From positions 1-55,174 of the forward strand of contig JAFSMW010000219.1 of NCBI GenBank assembly GCA_017447745.1: 55,174 nt of DNA, read 5' to 3'. This document shows positions 31,954-42,700 of this stretch, piece by piece; the stretch's first letter is position 1, and each line of letters opens with the position of its first letter. The position numbers and the translations under genes were made by a program. The notes below the pieces were generated by a model. That model was not told where the DNA came from, did no database searches, and saw only the letters and a program-made list of their open reading frames with translations. Source of the DNA: Thermoguttaceae bacterium (GTDB lineage: Bacteria > Planctomycetota > Planctomycetia > Pirellulales > Thermoguttaceae).

Positions 31954-32805
31954 ATGGCTGAATGCGTTTATCCGCTGGAAATTGATAATCTGGAACTGGA
32001 CACGGTTATAATCGGCGACACGCCGTACGGAAAAGGCGTTTTCGCGTCCCAAAAGATTAAGAGCGGTATGCCGATCGGTAAAATTGAGGGCGAATTCCAC
32101 CCTGATAAAAAGTACGATTCCGAATACTGCATGTCGTTTAACGACGGGGCGTTGGAACCGGAAGAGCCGTATCGGTTCGTCAACCATTCCTGCGATCCGA
32201 ACTGCGAGCTGGTTGAGCTGGTTGTGGCGGATCAGAATTCCGGCAAGGTCTTCCACGAGCTTTGGATTTATGCTTTGAAAGATATCAAAGAGGGGCAACA
32301 GCTGACGCTGGATTACGCCTGGCCGTATACGGACGCGATTGAATGTCAGTGCGGGTCGCCCAAATGCCGCGGCTGGATTGTCGCTGCAGACGAGGTCGCG
32401 AAAATCGTCGCCAAAAAAGGACTTGGTTCCTTGGCGGCGAAAGAGAATCCCGACGATTCCACCCCGGTAAAAAAGACACGAAAGAAAGCTGTGAAAAAAG
32501 CGTCCGTCAAAAAGGCGACTGTAAAAAAGACCGTTGCCAAGAAGACGGAATCCGCGCCAGTCAAAAAGACGGCTAAAAAGACGACAGTAAAAAAGACCGT
32601 TGCGAAGAAGACCGAATCCGCCCCCGCCCAAAAGACCGCTAAAAAGGCGACCGTTAAAAAAACGACAGTAAAAAAGACAACAGCCAAGAAAACGGTTGCC
32701 AAGAAATCTGTCGCAGCAAAAGATTCTGAATCCGCGACGGTAAAAAAGACAACTGCTAAAAAGACCGTTAAAAAGACGGCATCTAAAAAGAAGACAGCCA
32801 AATAA
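31954..32805 (+). CDS. SET-domain lysine methyltransferase with histone-H1-like lysine-rich tail
   Basis: 283 residues. Residues 1-150 form a SET domain: a GKGVFA start (TPYGKGVFASQKI), the pseudoknot motif RFVNHSCDPNC, then LTLDYAW, closed by a post-SET cysteine cluster CQCGSPKCRGW that binds zinc. Such enzymes methylate lysine with S-adenosylmethionine. From about residue 160 to the end the protein is a low-complexity basic tail built of AKKTxKK, VKKT and VAKK units, like bacterial histone-H1 homologues (Hc1, HCT-type) that bind DNA. The natural inference is a DNA-bound methyltransferase, possibly acting on its own tail or on other basic proteins. The terminator follows directly. Confidence 0.9.
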   Translation: MAECVYPLEIDNLELDTVIIGDTPYGKGVFASQKIKSGMPIGKIEGEFHPDKKYDSEYCMSFNDGALEPEEPYRFVNHSCDPNCELVELVVADQNSGKVFHELWIYALKDIKEGQQLTLDYAWPYTDAIECQCGSPKCRGWIVAADEVAKIVAKKGLGSLAAKENPDDSTPVKKTRKKAVKKASVKKATVKKTVAKKTESAPVKKTAKKTTVKKTVAKKTESAPAQKTAKKATVKKTTVKKTTAKKTVAKKSVAAKDSESATVKKTTAKKTVKKTASKKKTAK

Positions 32806-32820
32806 ACGGGAACCGGAATT

Positions 32821-32865
32821 AAAAACAGGGATTGGGAGTTAATTCTTCCTAATCCCTGTTTTTTT
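32821..32865. terminator. Bidirectional terminator between the SET gene and nifJ
   Basis: AAACAGGGATT (32823-32833) pairs with AATCCCTGTTT (32851-32861), loop of 17 bases, with a T-run after it on the plus strand and A residues before it that give a T-run on the minus strand. It serves both convergent genes. Confidence 0.85.
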
Positions 32866-32889
32866 ATGATGCGCTCTGCGGGAGCGTTG

Positions 32890-35800
32890 TTACTGGTTTT
32901 CTTCCATCTTCTTATAACGCTGATAATTCTCTTGGGCGAGGGTTGCGCCTTTGGAGAAGTATTCTTCGGCGTTGTCCGGGAAGGTGCGTTTGAGCGACGC
33001 GTATCGGGTTTCCCCGTCGAGGAATTCGTCAAACGGCATTGACGGGGCTTTGGAGTCCAGAGTAAACGGTTTCTCCTGAGTCGGATTGAACCGATATAAT
33101 CGCCAGTACCCGGCTTCGACCGCGCGTTTCATTTCCAGCTGAGTGTTCCCCATCCCGCATTTGATACCATGCGCCTGGCAGGGCGTATAGGCAATAAGAA
33201 TCGACGGTCCCTCGTATTCTTCCGCCTCTTTAATCGCCTTGATAAGCTGATTGGGGTCAGCGCCCATGGCGACCTGAGCGACGTAAATGTTACCGTAGGT
33301 CATGAAAATGGCGCCGAGGTCTTTCTTGGGGCTTGCCTTTCCGGCGCTGGCGAATTGGGCGACCGCTCCGATGGGCGTCGCCTTGCTTGACTGTCCGCCC
33401 GTATTGGAATAGACTTCCGTATCGACGATAAACACGTTGACGTTTTCGCCGCTTGCCAGAACGTGATCCAGCCCGCCAAATCCGATGTCGTACGCCCAGC
33501 CGTCGCCGCCGAACATCCAGAACGTCTTGCGAGCGAAATGATCTTTTCCGCGCAGAAGTTTCTGAATGAGTTGAGTTGCGGAAGAATCTTGCAAGGCGCT
33601 TTGCGTATGTAACAATTGTTCCGCCAGCGCGTCGCCGGTAACTCTGGACTGTTCAAAGTCCATAAACGCCGCCAGCCACGCTTCGATTGCCGATTTCAGT
33701 TCAGCGGGGACGTCCATTTCAAGGAGTTGTTCCGCTCTCATTTTCTGCATTTCTCTTTGCTTTTTGACGGACAGAGCCATGCCGAGCGAAAACTCAGCGT
33801 TGTTTTCAAACAGAGAGTTGCTCCATGCGGGACCTTGTCCGCGGCGGTTGACGGTATACGGAATTCCGGGCATTGGGCTGCCCCACGCCTGAGAGCAGCC
33901 GGTAGCGTTCGCCCAGTATGCGCGATCGCCGAAAAGCTGGGTCAACAGTTTGGCATACGGCGTCTCGCCGCACCCGGCGCAGGCGGCAGAGAATTCTACC
34001 AGCGGCTGGCGGAACTGACTGCCTTTGACCGTCCACGGATTGAAAACGTCTCCCTTTTCGGAGAGGTTGAGAGCGTAGTTCCACTGCTCGGTTCGCGGTC
34101 CGATTTCGTGATACGGCTTCATGGACAGAGCCTTGTCTTTCGCCAAACAGGCGTTGACGCACGCGCCGCAGCCTGTGCAGTCCGCCCCGCTGACCTGCAG
34201 CGAATATCGCAGCCCCGGCTTCGTCTTAACGGGAATTGACTCAAACCCTTCCGGCGCGTTGTTCGCTTCGTCCTCGTTGAGCAGGAACGGGCGAATAACC
34301 GCGTGTGGACAGACCAAAGAGCAATGGTTGCACTGCAGGCACTTGGACGAATCCCAGACGGGAACCTGAACGGCGATTCCGCGTTTTTCGTAGGCGGTCA
34401 AGCCCATGTCGATAACGCCGTCTTCGTATCCCTTAAACGCGCTGACTGGCAAATCGTCTCCCTTTTGACGGTTAATCGGGTCAGCCAGATTCCGGACAAC
34501 CGCCGGGCGGGATTCGTCTACGGGTTCTTCTTCGTCTTGAGCTGTCAGCCAGGAATCGGGAATCGGAACCGCGACGATGTTGGCGGCTCCCTGATCGATG
34601 GCGGCGATGTTTTTATTGACAACGTCTTCGCCTTTAGCGAAATAGGTTCTCTTTGCCAGCTCTTTCATATAGAGGGCGGCTTCCTGAGCGGGGATGATGT
34701 TCGCCAGCGTAAAGAAGGCGGACTGCAAAACCAGATTATAGTGGTTTCCCAACCCCAGTTTGGCGGCGATGGAAACCCCGTTAATCGTGTAAAGCTTTGC
34801 TTTCTTTTGAGCTAAAATTCGCTTGACGCGCGCGGGAATCTCCCGGTCAAGCTCTTCCGGCGTCCAGGACGTGTTGAGCAGCAGCGTTCCGCCGTCTTTG
34901 AGTTCTCCGACGACGTCGTACTGCTTGAGATACGTCTCGTTGTGACAGCCGATAAAGTCGGCGAATTTGACGTAATACGAGGATCGAATCGGACGATCGC
35001 CAAATCGCAAATGCGACTTCGTAACGCCGTACGACTTCTTCGCGTCGTATTCAAAATACGCCTGTGCGAACTTGGACGTATGAGCGTTGATAATTTCAAC
35101 AGAACTCTTGTTTGCCCCAACTGTGCCGTCTGAACCGAGTCCCCAGAACTTGCAGGAAACGAGCGTTTCGTCGTCCGGATAAATAGGGTCGCCCAGCGGC
35201 AGGGACAGTCCGGTAACGTCGTCCTGAATTCCGATGGTAAAATTTGCCTTCGGTTCGTCCAGTTTGAGGTTGTCGAAAACCGCCTTGATCTGAGCGGGAT
35301 CGACGTCTTTGCTTGATAACCCATAGCGCCCGCCGACCAAGTGGATGAAAGGCGGTAACGAAGCGACCAACGGAAGCGTAGTTACGCTTTCGCCGATAGG
35401 CGAACTGTTACTATTCCCTAATCTCAGCGCCGCGCAGACGTCCAAATACAGCGGTTCGCCCGTCGCGCCCATTTCTTTGCAGCGATCCAAAACGGCAATC
35501 TTTTTGACGCTTTTTGGCAGAACCTTCAGGAAATGCTCGGCGCTGAACGGTCTGTACAGATGAACCTGGACAAAGCCGACTTTCTCGCCTTTGCCGTTAA
35601 GATAGTCAACGATTTCCCGAACGGCTCCGGAAACGGATCCCATGGCGACGACAACGCGGTCGGCGTCTTGGGCGCCATAGTAGTCAAACAGATGGTATCG
35701 CCGCCCGGTGATTTTGGAAAGGGCTTCCATGTAGTAGTCGACAATACCCGGCAGGGAGTTGTAGAACGGGTTGTTTGCCTCGCGAATCTGGAAGTAGACG

Positions 35801-36471
35801 TCTCCGTTTTGAACCGTCGCTCGCAGGCGGGGATGTTCCGGATTGAGCGCCTGAGCGCGGAAGGCGTCCAAGGCTTCTTCGTCAATCAACGGCAGCCACT
35901 TGGAGTAATCGACCAGTTCCACCTTGCTCATTTCGTGGGACGTTCGGAACCCGTCGAAGAAGTGCATAAACGGAATTCGCCCTTTAATTGCCGCCAGATG
36001 CGCGACCGGCGCCAAATCCATGATCTCCTGAGCAGACCCGGTCGAAAGCATGGCAAACCCGGTCTGACGGCAGTTCATAACGTCAGAATGATCGCCGAAA
36101 ATCGACAGAGCGTGCGTTCCCACCGTTCGTGAAGCTACATGAAGTACGCCCGGCAGACGTTCGCCGGCGATTCGGTGCATGACGGGAATCATCAGCAGCA
36201 AGCCTTGCGACGAAGTAAAACTGGTCGACAGCGCGCCTGTTTCCAGAGAACCGTGAATCGCGCCAATCGCCCCGGCTTCCGACTCCATCTCTACAAGGGA
36301 AACCGTCTGACCGAAGAGGTTTTTGCGTCCCTTGGCTGACCACGCATCCGTCTTCCCAGCCATTGGAGACGATGGCGTAATGGGATAAATTGCCGCGACT
36401 TCTGTAAAGGCGTAAGCAACGTAAGCGCACGCTTCGTTGCCGTCCATGGTTGCATATTGTTTTTCTTGCAT
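32890..36471 (-). CDS. nifJ: Pyruvate:ferredoxin (flavodoxin) oxidoreductase
   Basis: 1193 residues, the single-chain length of PFOR/NifJ. It converts pyruvate and CoA to acetyl-CoA and CO2, reducing ferredoxin or flavodoxin. Domains in order: TPP-pyrimidine domain with YPITPSSPM near the start, transketolase C-like domain, gamma domain, then two 4Fe-4S clusters in CLQCNHCSLVCPHA (about residue 710) and CTGCGACVNACLA (about residue 768), then the TPP-pyrophosphate domain with GDGWAYDIGFGGLDH and VYSNTGGQSSK, plus further cluster cysteines CAGCGETPY. All motifs are intact. It supports fermentative or anaerobic energy metabolism. Monocistronic. Confidence 0.97.
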   Translation of the reverse strand: MQEKQYATMDGNEACAYVAYAFTEVAAIYPITPSSPMAGKTDAWSAKGRKNLFGQTVSLVEMESEAGAIGAIHGSLETGALSTSFTSSQGLLLMIPVMHRIAGERLPGVLHVASRTVGTHALSIFGDHSDVMNCRQTGFAMLSTGSAQEIMDLAPVAHLAAIKGRIPFMHFFDGFRTSHEMSKVELVDYSKWLPLIDEEALDAFRAQALNPEHPRLRATVQNGDVYFQIREANNPFYNSLPGIVDYYMEALSKITGRRYHLFDYYGAQDADRVVVAMGSVSGAVREIVDYLNGKGEKVGFVQVHLYRPFSAEHFLKVLPKSVKKIAVLDRCKEMGATGEPLYLDVCAALRLGNSNSSPIGESVTTLPLVASLPPFIHLVGGRYGLSSKDVDPAQIKAVFDNLKLDEPKANFTIGIQDDVTGLSLPLGDPIYPDDETLVSCKFWGLGSDGTVGANKSSVEIINAHTSKFAQAYFEYDAKKSYGVTKSHLRFGDRPIRSSYYVKFADFIGCHNETYLKQYDVVGELKDGGTLLLNTSWTPEELDREIPARVKRILAQKKAKLYTINGVSIAAKLGLGNHYNLVLQSAFFTLANIIPAQEAALYMKELAKRTYFAKGEDVVNKNIAAIDQGAANIVAVPIPDSWLTAQDEEEPVDESRPAVVRNLADPINRQKGDDLPVSAFKGYEDGVIDMGLTAYEKRGIAVQVPVWDSSKCLQCNHCSLVCPHAVIRPFLLNEDEANNAPEGFESIPVKTKPGLRYSLQVSGADCTGCGACVNACLAKDKALSMKPYHEIGPRTEQWNYALNLSEKGDVFNPWTVKGSQFRQPLVEFSAACAGCGETPYAKLLTQLFGDRAYWANATGCSQAWGSPMPGIPYTVNRRGQGPAWSNSLFENNAEFSLGMALSVKKQREMQKMRAEQLLEMDVPAELKSAIEAWLAAFMDFEQSRVTGDALAEQLLHTQSALQDSSATQLIQKLLRGKDHFARKTFWMFGGDGWAYDIGFGGLDHVLASGENVNVFIVDTEVYSNTGGQSSKATPIGAVAQFASAGKASPKKDLGAIFMTYGNIYVAQVAMGADPNQLIKAIKEAEEYEGPSILIAYTPCQAHGIKCGMGNTQLEMKRAVEAGYWRLYRFNPTQEKPFTLDSKAPSMPFDEFLDGETRYASLKRTFPDNAEEYFSKGATLAQENYQRYKKMEENQ

Positions 36472-36635
36472 AATTGCGTTAAATCCTTTCTTTTCTTGTT
36501 CGCCCTATTATACACTTATTTTCAGGATTTACAACCACACCCGCAGGTGTAGAAGAGAGTAGTGGGGCTGCAGATGTCTGTTTATAAGCTTTTCTGCAAT
36601 AATTCTGACGTTTTTTGTGTTTTAGTATTGCATAT

Positions 36636-36664
36636 TTGAAATTTTTACGTACAATTAATAATAT
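36636..36664 (+). promoter_or_regulatory. Possible promoter of the giant surface-protein gene
   Basis: TTGAAA (36636-36641), 17 bases, TAATAT (36659-36664), 63 bases before the start codon in an AT-rich divergent gap shared with nifJ. Confidence 0.4.
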
Positions 36665-36726
36665 ATGATAATATTTTCCAAAAATGTCAATAGTCAAAAT
36701 ATTATTAATAAAAGCAAATTGATATT

Positions 36727-39700
36727 ATGAATACTCGCAATTCGAAACTTGTTAAGCGCTCCAGAAACTCTGTCAACTCTCAGCGTCGTCGAACGCTTCA
36801 ATTTGAAAGTCTGGAAGAACGCGCTCTGCTGTCGGTTGCGCCCTGCGAGGCGTCGGCTCTGAGTTGCGCTTCAGCAATTGAAGAAAGTTGCGAGTTGCGA
36901 GTTGCGAGTTGCGAGGATGTTGTTAGTTGCGAGTTGCGAGTTGCGAGTTGCGAGGATGACGTCTTAACAACTTCTCACTCCTCACTCTTCACTCCTCACT
37001 CAATTAACCTGCTTGCCAATGGCGATGTAGAAGTCTCCGAGCTTTCCTTTACCGCCTTGAAGAACGCGATTCAGTCTGTCAACGCAGGCGGGACGATTAC
37101 GTTCAGTTCGTCTTTGGCGGGCGGGACACTGACCCTGCCGACGTCGGATTTATCGACGGGATATCTAAAAGACCTCTACTCGTTCAGCATTCAGAAAAGT
37201 CTGACGATCGACGCTTCCGGGCTGGATATCTCCATCGTCGGCGACGGCATTTTTGGAATCTTCACAATATCCGGATCGGATACGGAAGTTACTATTCGCG
37301 GCTTGACGATGACAAACGGCGGAACTCGCTATTTAGATGGATCGTCGTACGGAACGCCAGCTGGAACGATTACCGTCAGATCCGGAAAGCTGACGCTGGA
37401 CGGCTGCACTGTTGCGGACTCGCAAACCGGCATTTTGAACTGGGATACTTTAGAGGTTCTGAATTCAAACGTCTGCAACAACGCCAACGGCGGAATTAAG
37501 AACATGGGAACGTTGACCGTCGTTTCGACTATAATCTCCGGCAACGCCGAGGGCGGTATCGCCAATTTCGGTCCGGCGACGCTGGTCAACTGTCTGATTG
37601 TCAATAACGTCAATTCGAGATACGGCGCCGGGATTTGCAATTCAGCGATTACGTATACAACATCGGGGACGTCTACAACCTATACCGCCACAAATCTGGA
37701 TATATACAATTGTACAATATCCGGGAACTGGTCTGCTGGTTCGTCCGGATTCGCCGCCGGGCTGGCAAATACTCCTGAAGAATCCACGGTCAATGTATAC
37801 AATTCTGTTATAACCGGAAACGGGGGAGAGTCCAGCACAGCCAGCAGAGCCGCTGACTTCTATAACTGGGGAACGATGACGCTCCACAACTCCCGTTATG
37901 GAAGCGGGTATCTTTCCGGATACAAAACCGATTTGTCAGCTGAAGACGCCGGGTTCAAGGTCGCGCCGCAGTTCGACTCGTCCGGGAATCTGACCAATAC
38001 GCCCAACTATCGGCTCGTTTCGGATTCCGTTTTGGTAGACGCTGGCAGCAACAGTTATCTGACGGCGTCCGGATATTCCATTTCCAACGACATCTCGCGC
38101 TTTGGCGTCAGAACGTACAATTCCACTGTCGACATCGGGGCGTACGAATACCAGCCGGCGGTATACATGGATCAGCCAGCGCTGTCCGTTGTCGGCGACC
38201 CGACGTCTGACTCAATCAGCCTGGCGTGGACGGCGGTTGACAATTTCGGCTATCAGCTGGAATACTCAACAAGTTCAGACTTCTCAGCAGGAGTTGTAAC
38301 GCAAACTCTGGGGGCGTCTGTTACCAGCGCGACAATCAACTCTCTGGAATCCAATCAGACGTACTATTTCCGCCTGAAAGCTTTGGCGCCAGCCGGGTCG
38401 GAGAACTATCAGGATTCCCTCTGGTCAACGGTCAGCGCGACGACGGCGTCAACCGGGTCGCTGCAGGATTTGATTCACGTTGACTGGTCAGGCGTTGTTT
38501 ACAACGGCGCGGCGCAAACGCCGGTCGTTACGACTTTCGGGACGGTTTCCTATTCGTATACGGTTACGTACAACGGAACGACGACCAACAACGCTTTCCC
38601 GACGATGAAAAACGCCGGCGTTTACAATCTGTCGATTTGCTTTAGCGCAGCGGGATACGACGACTATATATCTTCGTCCTCGTTTGTAATTTCAGCAGCG
38701 CCTGTTACAATTTCCTCTTTGATTGCCAACGGGCGGGATTACGAAGCCGGCAACGTCAGCGCGACGCTTAACTCGTATACCCTCAGCGGCGCCGCGAACG
38801 GGGAGAGTCTTGTTTTATCAACAACCAACGGCGTTTTCGATTCCGATCAGGCGGGGCTGCAGTACGCAACCTTTGACGTCGCTCTGAGCAATGGCTCAAA
38901 CGCTCTGGCGTCCAATTACGCACTGGTCGACTCCAACGGAAACGCTGTTACAACGGCAAGAACGACTCAAGCTGCGTTGATTTCCAACACAGTTTATATG
39001 GAGCCGACGGTTATCTATTCCAGCGACGGGACGCTGTCGTTTGATTGGCAGAACATCGGAACTGCGACGGACTATACGTTCCGTTACAAGTTTAACAATC
39101 CGGAAGTCAACGGTTCTTCGTATACCGATTACTATACGCTCAACCTCTCGGATTCCTACTGTACGATAAAGACGATTCCCGGCACGACGATTCAGTACCA
39201 GTACAAGCCAACGGACGGGTCAACGTGGTCAAGCGTCTTTACGTATTCCATAGCTGCCGTCGATACGTCTTCATGGAACGTCGATATCGACGGGACGTCA
39301 ACCAACGTCTTTACGCTTCATTCCAAATCGGACTGGTCGACGGACGCGTCCTGCAAGACCATTTATCTGGACTTCAACGGACATTTAACGTACGGTACGA
39401 ACTGGAATAATGACGAAAATTATATGAATCAAGACGTCATTGTTACGCCCTCGTGTCTTGACTTGTTTACTGCTGAGGACATTTATTTCATTTGGAAAGC
39501 CGTTTACGAAGACTATGCTATTTATGACGTTGACGTTACAACGCAGTTTACCTCTCTTGACGACCTGACTATTACGTCCAGCCGGGATAAAAAGTACGGC
39601 ATGAGGGCGGCTATCGGCGGAACGAGCGAAGAAGTTTTGGGAATAAACGTCGGCGGGATTGCTTTTAAGGGCGTTTTTAGCTGGTATTACGGAACCTCAA

Positions 39701-42700
39701 ACAGTTCCTCGCTGTATTCGCCGGCGTTTGTCTTTCCGGGCAGTCTTTCTAATTATGAACCCAAGTATGTCGGCGACGCAATATCGCACGAAATTGGTCA
39801 TACGCTCGGATTAAGTCACGATGGCTATGGCAGCTCTGAGTACTATGCCGGATCCGACGGCTGGGGACCGATTATGGGCGATCCGTACCATCAGGTTCTT
39901 TCTCAATGGAGCAAGGGTGAATATTCCGGAGCCTCTAACACATCTCAGGACGACGTCAAACAGATAAACCAGTATCTGTCGTTCAAAACCGACAGCGACA
40001 ATTCTGCGTCTGCCGCAACGGTTTTGACGCTGAACTCTACCGGCGTTTGCGCGTCCGGCGTTATTACCAGCTCGTCGTCTACGTACGTTTACAGCGGGAG
40101 CCAGATTGATAAAGATTACGACTGGTACAAATTGTCACTTACGCCGGGAATTTATTCGTTTGAAGTAGGCGGGGAATATTCGTCAATCCCCGAAGACAAC
40201 ATCTCCAACCTCAATGCCCACGTCGACGTTTATTGCGATACGGATTCCAACTACAGCGCCGTCGCGTCTGCTGCGCCCCATACCGGCGAGGACGCGGATA
40301 TTGTCGAAACGATTACGATTTACGTTACAACACCCGGCGTTTATTATCTCCGCGTTACAGGCGAAGGAAAGGGAACGCCCGTCAACGGCGTTTACAGCGC
40401 AGGGGATTATTCCGACTACGGCTCGTTGGGGAACTATACGATTACGTGCACACTGTTTGACGATCACGAAATTGAATCGACGGTTGTTACAACGCTTAAC
40501 GACGCTGTCGATTCTACCGACGGCTTGATTTCCCTCCGGGAAGCGATTCTGTACGCCTCCAGCGGCGATACGGTTACGTTCGATTCCAGCTTGAACGGGT
40601 CAACGATTACGCTGAATCAATCCGAAGGTTTCGGCTCGTTGTCGATTGACAAATCCGTTTCTATCGACGCCTCTGCCTTGAGTTCCGGCTTGACAATTAA
40701 CGGAAACGGAGGTCAGATTTTCGACGTTGCGGAATTGGGCGACCTGTCTCTCAACGGTTTAACGATTACCGGCGCGGCAAACGCCTTGGAGCTTGACGGC
40801 GGAACGCCGATTGCGGGCTGGGGCGGCGCTATTAACGCGGAGGGAGACGTTGCGATTTTCAACTGTACGTTCAACTCCAATCAGGCGGGATTCGGCTCGG
40901 TTATCTATACGACAGCCAATTTGACAATTGAGTCGTCTGTTATATCCAACAATTCCGTCGACGCGTACGGCGGGGCGATTTATATCGCGTCTAACGACAG
41001 CGTTGTTACAATTACGGATTCCCGGTTTGATTCCAACGCTTGCGGAACCGTCTATTCCACCTACGGCGGGGCGATTTTCAATACCGGCAATTTGACGATA
41101 TCCAGCTGCGAGTTCACGTCCAATACTGCTAATACGATGGGCGGGGCGATTTATCATGAAGGCTACGTCTCCACGCTGACGATATCCGACAGCGTCTTTA
41201 GCGGCAACTGGGCAGGCAACGGCGGCGGCGCGGTTATGTGCAACAACTGTGGTTCGACAGTTATTACCAACAGTCTCTTTTTCAATAACTCCTCCTATTA
41301 CGGGTCGGCAATTTATAACAACGTTTACGACTACGCTAACGAAAACAACAACTATAGTTCCGCGTCCTTTACGCTGGTAAACGTTACGATTGCCAAAAAC
41401 TATGCTACAAACGGCGGAGGACTTTATTCCGTCAGCAACGCCTATTTGTACAATACCATCATTCAGTCGGACGGCGGCACGGCAGTGTACAAAATGCAGG
41501 GCGACACCGGCACCGGTTCCATGTGGGGACAGAACAACCTCATTTCGTCCATGTACGGCTCGTTTACCGCAGGCGACGAGACGATCGACGGCGGGTATTC
41601 GTCCGGCTCTCCATCGTTTGTCAATGACAGCGGTGACTTTTCTTTAAAGACGGACTTCGCCCTGAAGCCAAACTCGCTGGGCGTGGACGACGGCGACAAC
41701 GACATTGCCGCTCAATTTGGTCTGACCAGTCAATCGAACGATATTGCTGGCAATACCCGAATTTTCAACAATACCAATATCGACCTCGGCGCGTTTGAAT
41801 CGCAGACAATCGCTCAGCCGCTCGACGCCCCGACTGTTTCTTCAAGCGTCAGCGGGACAAATGTAACGATTTCGTGGAACGCGACCGAAAACGCTTCGAC
41901 TTATACGATAACCTATCAGATAACCGGCGACGAAATGACCGACTCGCCGTGGTATACGATTTCCGGGCTGACGTCAACGTCATTTACTCTTCCTACGCTA
42001 ATCAACGGCGTTACGGCAACAGCGCGGGTGCAGGCGGACGCGACAGATTCCAACGCCAAGTCCAGCTGGTCTGAAACAAGCTGCTCGATTGCAGCGCTGG
42101 ATCTGTCCGGGTACAACGTCGACCTGGACGGCGACGGCGCGAAGGAAACCAACGTTTTCAATCTGTCGTCCAAACCCGATTCCAACTATACGATTTATCT
42201 GGACTTTACCGGACATTTGGTAACGGCTACCGGCTGGAACGGAGACGAATACGGCGATATTATTCGCGTCGACGCCAGCGTCGGGTCGTATTATTCCGCG
42301 GAAGACATTTTGTACATCTGGAGAACAGTAGCGGAGGACTACGCGCCCTTTGACGTCAACGTTACAACTGTCTTTCCGGGGCTGGACGCAATTCTGTACG
42401 ACAACACGGAATCCGATTTGCAATGGGGGAAGCGAATCGTTATCGGCAAAAACTACGGCATGAATTCCGACAATTCGTCGCCGTCCAATTCTACCGTTTC
42501 AACGTCCGGCGTTTCCTTCGTTGGCACGTTCCAGGAAATGGTCGAAGACGTCGCCTTTGTTTGGCTGCGAGGCAAAAAGTACGATGCTGAATCTGTAACG
42601 CACGAAGCTGGGCATACGCTGGGGCTGTATCACGACGGCAGCAGCGCCTATTCCGGGAACAGCGTCTACTTTAGCGGTCGGGAAAACTGGGCGCCGATTA

